The position numbers and the translations under genes are program-made. Of a DNA stretch of 64,000 nucleotides, positions 61,552-64,000 are shown one piece after another. The notes under the pieces were generated by a model. The model was not told where the DNA came from, did no database searches, and saw only the letters and a list, made by a program, of their open reading frames with translations. The stretch's first letter is position 1, and each line of letters begins with the position of its first letter. This DNA comes from Gammaproteobacteria bacterium (GTDB lineage: Bacteria; Pseudomonadota; Gammaproteobacteria; Xanthomonadales; Wenzhouxiangellaceae): positions 124,001 to 188,000 of the forward strand of contig JAJFKY010000001.1 in the NCBI GenBank assembly GCA_021772975.1, written 5' to 3'.

Positions 61552-63159
61552 TTAACGGAATCCGGCGCCAGATTGCACCATAAATGCCTGCGAATCACGA
61601 AACTCGCGGCCGAACATATCAATCACCGACACCACCAAGAAATGCTGGCCGGGCGATAAGCCGGTATCCAGCCTCGCCCGCCACAGATGTGAGGATGCAC
61701 TGGCAGGGCTGCTGCGGTAATTATCGCGTGGGGCATCCTGCAGCAGATCCTGAACATTGACTTTGAGCATGAATGGGTCTTTCTCATTGACCCGCTGCAT
61801 CACCTGCCAGGCGCCATTATCAATCCGGTAACGCACCTGGCTGCGCTGATTACCATTAAATACATTCACGTACACGTCGGCGGCCGGAAAACTGTCAGCG
61901 ATGACCGTACCCGGTCCGGTAATCCGCATCACTTCACCGGCTGGCTGACGGGCCGCTTTATAGTCAATCAGGTAACCTTCCGGCGCAAACTCAATGATTG
62001 CGTAGCCATTTGGAGTGCCGTCACGCATGGTGGCATGCGGAATTCCCCCAGCATCCAGTTCGCCACTCCACCAGCTGCCCGAGACTGCACCAACGTTATA
62101 GTGATGGTGTGGTGATTCGCCCCGCCAGCCATCCTGTTCGGTAAGAAAATAATGCTGCTGTAAATGGCTGTGTCCGGACAATGACAGCGTATTGGGAAAA
62201 CGCTTGAGCAAATCCAGCAGACGCCGCCGGTCACTGGCCCGGAAGCGTTCACTGTTGTCAGGGTCAGGAAAAGCGATATGCATCGCCAGTACCACCCAGG
62301 CAGTGCTTGGAACCGTGGCCAGATACTGGGCGATGAACTCCAACTGATCGTCACGCAGTCCGCCGGTATACTGCGGCTGGCCATCCGCATCCAGCCAATG
62401 GATGACATCGTCAAAGTAAATGAAATGCACCGGTCCGTATTGAAACGCATACGTGGGTGGCCCGAACCAGGCTTCATAAGTGTCATCGGAATCGCGATCA
62501 GTGGCGGCGTCCCGGTTCAAATCATGGTTGCCGAGCACGTAAAACCAAGGCACGCCGATACGCGCGGTGGCGTCTATCAGTGCGGGGTATATGCTTAAAT
62601 CATCAAATGCGATATCGCCCAGCGTGATGCCGAAGGCAATATCCTGGACGTTACTTAACTCTTCCACCACATCACGCCGGTAGAAATCCACCTCACGCTG
62701 ATTGCGGGTTTGCGTATCGCTCATTACCAGTACTCTAAAGCGATCCGGTTCCGGCCGTGCCAGCAGGCCAAAATTAATTTGCCGGGGAAGTGCACCGGTG
62801 GCTTCACTGCCTGCAAATCGCCGCTTCGGCACACCGTCAGGGCGGTGCAGATAATAAAATTGCGGCACCTTGCTGGCATCCACCGGCAACTGATAGTTGC
62901 GCGGCTTGAGTACAAACAGCATGGCATCGCTGTCATCAATCTCAAGCTGGTATGCACCCGCCGAGTCGGTCCTCACCACCTGCACACCATCGGAAACGCC
63001 TACCCCCGCCAGGCCTGGTTCACCCGGATCACGAATACCGTTGCCGTTGCTGTCGGCATACACGCTGCCGCGGGCCATTTGGGTCGCCGCCATAGCCGAC
63101 AATGCATAGCTCAGAGCGATCCATGCGAACCCGATCGAAATAACAGTTTTTTGCATCAT
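61552..63159 (-). CDS. Calcineurin-like phosphoesterase with N- and C-terminal extra domains, exported
   Basis: The start at 63159 (MMQKTVISIGFAWIALSYALSAMA) overlaps the phosphopantetheinyl transferase stop by 4 bp and provides a signal peptide; 535 residues. An N-terminal beta domain (SVYADSNGNGIRDPGEPGLAGVGV) precedes the metallophosphoesterase core: VMSDTQ, ITLGDIAFDDL, YVLGNHDLNRD, VLAMHIAFPD and LSGHSHLQQHY. In the first motif Gln replaces the usual His (SDTQ for SDxH), which is common in this three-domain subfamily. It should hydrolyse a phosphate ester outside the cytoplasm. The substrate is unknown. Confidence 0.88.
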   Translation of the reverse strand: MMQKTVISIGFAWIALSYALSAMAATQMARGSVYADSNGNGIRDPGEPGLAGVGVSDGVQVVRTDSAGAYQLEIDDSDAMLFVLKPRNYQLPVDASKVPQFYYLHRPDGVPKRRFAGSEATGALPRQINFGLLARPEPDRFRVLVMSDTQTRNQREVDFYRRDVVEELSNVQDIAFGITLGDIAFDDLSIYPALIDATARIGVPWFYVLGNHDLNRDAATDRDSDDTYEAWFGPPTYAFQYGPVHFIYFDDVIHWLDADGQPQYTGGLRDDQLEFIAQYLATVPSTAWVVLAMHIAFPDPDNSERFRASDRRRLLDLLKRFPNTLSLSGHSHLQQHYFLTEQDGWRGESPHHHYNVGAVSGSWWSGELDAGGIPHATMRDGTPNGYAIIEFAPEGYLIDYKAARQPAGEVMRITGPGTVIADSFPAADVYVNVFNGNQRSQVRYRIDNGAWQVMQRVNEKDPFMLKVNVQDLLQDAPRDNYRSSPASASSHLWRARLDTGLSPGQHFLVVSVIDMFGREFRDSQAFMVQSGAGFR

Positions 63160-63896
63160 CTGGCTCCCGGCGCAGCTAAGCGCCATGCCTTTAAACAGGC
63201 AATATCGCGGGCACATGCCAACGCCCCAAGCATACCTTCCAGGGGCCGCAGCTGGGTCAATTTCAACTGATGCAGCACATCATCCTGTGGTGCATTGACG
63301 GCGGCGGTCAGCTGCGGTTGATCTGTCCCGGGCAACACCGCAAAGTGATGCAGGCCGGACACAATGCCGCCACCGGTAGCTTTCACAACGGCTTCCTTGC
63401 AGGTCCAGATGGTCAGCCACTGAGCCCGCAACTGTGCCTCCGGCAACTGCTCCAGATAGGCGGACTCAGAGGGGTGAAAATAACGTTTTGCCAGCTTCAA
63501 CGGCTGCCGCAGACGCCGCGACTCGCCTTCCAGATCCACGCCAACGGGATAATGATGACAAACCGCGATTAAAAGCTGCCCGGCGTGATGGCTGAGACTG
63601 AAATACAGCGGTGGCGGCAAACCCTCGCCGGCGGGCGCAATATACGGTTTGCCATTAGGCGTCTTAGCCAGTTTCACGGTATGTGCGGGCCGCCCCAGAT
63701 AGGCGGCCAGTAACAGCCGCAGATAAAAACGCCGCACCAGCCGCGAGCCGTGGTCAGGCGTGGCTGCGCTTGGGTCAGCCATCGGGGCCGGCAGCTGCGC
63801 CAGTTCCAGCAGCCATAGATGAACCTCATCCTCAGCCAATGAACAGGGCCGAAACGGCAACCCGGCGGGCGCAAAAGTCGGGGCAGGAAAACTCAC
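63156..63896 (-). CDS. Sfp-type 4'-phosphopantetheinyl transferase
   Basis: This 246-residue enzyme moves the phosphopantetheine arm of CoA to acyl- or peptidyl-carrier proteins. Family motifs: TPNGKPYIAP, YFSLSHHAGQLLIAV, VGVDLE (magnesium site, about residue 118) and LTIWTCKEAVVKATGGGI. It may serve fatty acid synthesis or a polyketide/peptide pathway located outside the window. It overlaps the phosphoesterase gene by 4 bp and lies 25 bp after the next gene upstream on the same strand, so it is likely in an operon that continues past the window end. Confidence 0.93.
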   Translation of the reverse strand: MSFPAPTFAPAGLPFRPCSLAEDEVHLWLLELAQLPAPMADPSAATPDHGSRLVRRFYLRLLLAAYLGRPAHTVKLAKTPNGKPYIAPAGEGLPPPLYFSLSHHAGQLLIAVCHHYPVGVDLEGESRRLRQPLKLAKRYFHPSESAYLEQLPEAQLRAQWLTIWTCKEAVVKATGGGIVSGLHHFAVLPGTDQPQLTAAVNAPQDDVLHQLKLTQLRPLEGMLGALACARDIACLKAWRLAAPGAR

Positions 63897-63921
63897 TCTG
63901 CTGACTCAGTTTGGTAATGCA

Positions 63922-64000
63922 TTACTTGATCCCCAGACGTGGCCGCAACCAGCGCCAGATACGTTCCGGCAGCGTGTAATTCAAGTTTGCCAGATCACTG
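63922..64000 (-). CDS. C-terminal end of a gene cut by the window edge
   Basis: The minus strand reads a 25-codon open frame into a TAA stop at 63922-63924, ending NLNYTLPERIWRWLRPRLGIK. The amphipathic, basic, Trp-rich end looks like a real protein terminus, and the PPTase gene begins 25 bp after it. Too little is visible to name the product. Confidence 0.55.
   Translation of the reverse strand, partial: SDLANLNYTLPERIWRWLRPRLGIK

Overview
The window looks like chromosomal DNA from a gammaproteobacterium. Genes such as purT, deaD, a SoxR with all four cluster cysteines, a yadG/yadH-like exporter, an Anbu operon and an IPTL-CTERM-type surface protein all fit that group. The family or genus cannot be fixed from the sequence alone. 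Base composition is moderately GC-rich and even, except for one clearly AT-rich gene (40113-40853). No rRNA, tRNA or CRISPR array was recognised.

Layout. 1-2511 (minus): a TetR regulator, an HlyD-type lipoprotein and an ABC ATPase cut by the window edge, matching the E. coli cecR-ybhGF arrangement, with a near-perfect palindromic operator upstream. 2723-6768 (plus): the four-gene Anbu operon (circularly permuted ATP-grasp, alpha-E protein, transglutaminase, proteasome-like Anbu peptidase). 6906-8486 (minus): a FOXRED2-like flavin oxidoreductase. 9467-13404 (plus): the DEAD-box helicase deaD and a membrane class III nucleotidyl cyclase. 13436-16579 (minus): a DUF2589 operon of unknown function preceded by a GH46-type chitosanase with a peptidoglycan-binding tail.

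17663-33523 (plus) is the most interesting region. It is a compact run of nine genes: a tyrosinase-family type-3 copper protein with a cysteine-rich N-terminal extension, a LodA/GoxA-like CTQ quinoprotein oxidase, a small all-beta protein, the LodB-type flavoprotein, a DJ-1/PfpI protein, a 1767-residue multicopper oxidase, a YVTN-type beta-propeller protein, a SCO1-type copper chaperone and a cytochrome c/periplasmic-binding-protein hybrid. Several genes overlap or nearly touch, which points to one transcript. I infer an oxidative system that joins three redox chemistries: type-3 copper, peptide-derived quinone and multicopper. Its substrate is unknown.

33736-38429: a CTERM-anchored secreted protein, a YjdF-like membrane protein, a LysE-type exporter, and soxR divergent from a yadG/yadH-like ABC exporter. 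A strong SoxR box with the diagnostic 19-bp spacer lies between soxR and the exporter. 38441-43935 is a mixed region with 98-bp direct repeats, a PadR/permease-prefix pair with two palindromic operators, the AT-rich GNAT-like gene, a TPR protein, a DUF885 hydrolase and a MITE family (copies at 16704-16801 and 43575-43885, and a solo end at 39843-39859).

43936-50190: a 1.55-kiloresidue repeat surface protein, divergent from another secreted protein. 50442-59399: an orphan solute-binding lipoprotein, a membrane-anchored LuxR-type regulator, and a probable peptide and amide-degrading set (M14 carboxypeptidase, amidohydrolase, gluzincin-type lipoprotein) followed by a DoxX-like membrane protein. 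59561 to the end: purT, a DUF1801 protein, a perfect 22-bp inverted repeat, and a phosphopantetheinyl transferase/phosphoesterase pair next to the C-terminal end of a gene cut by the window edge.
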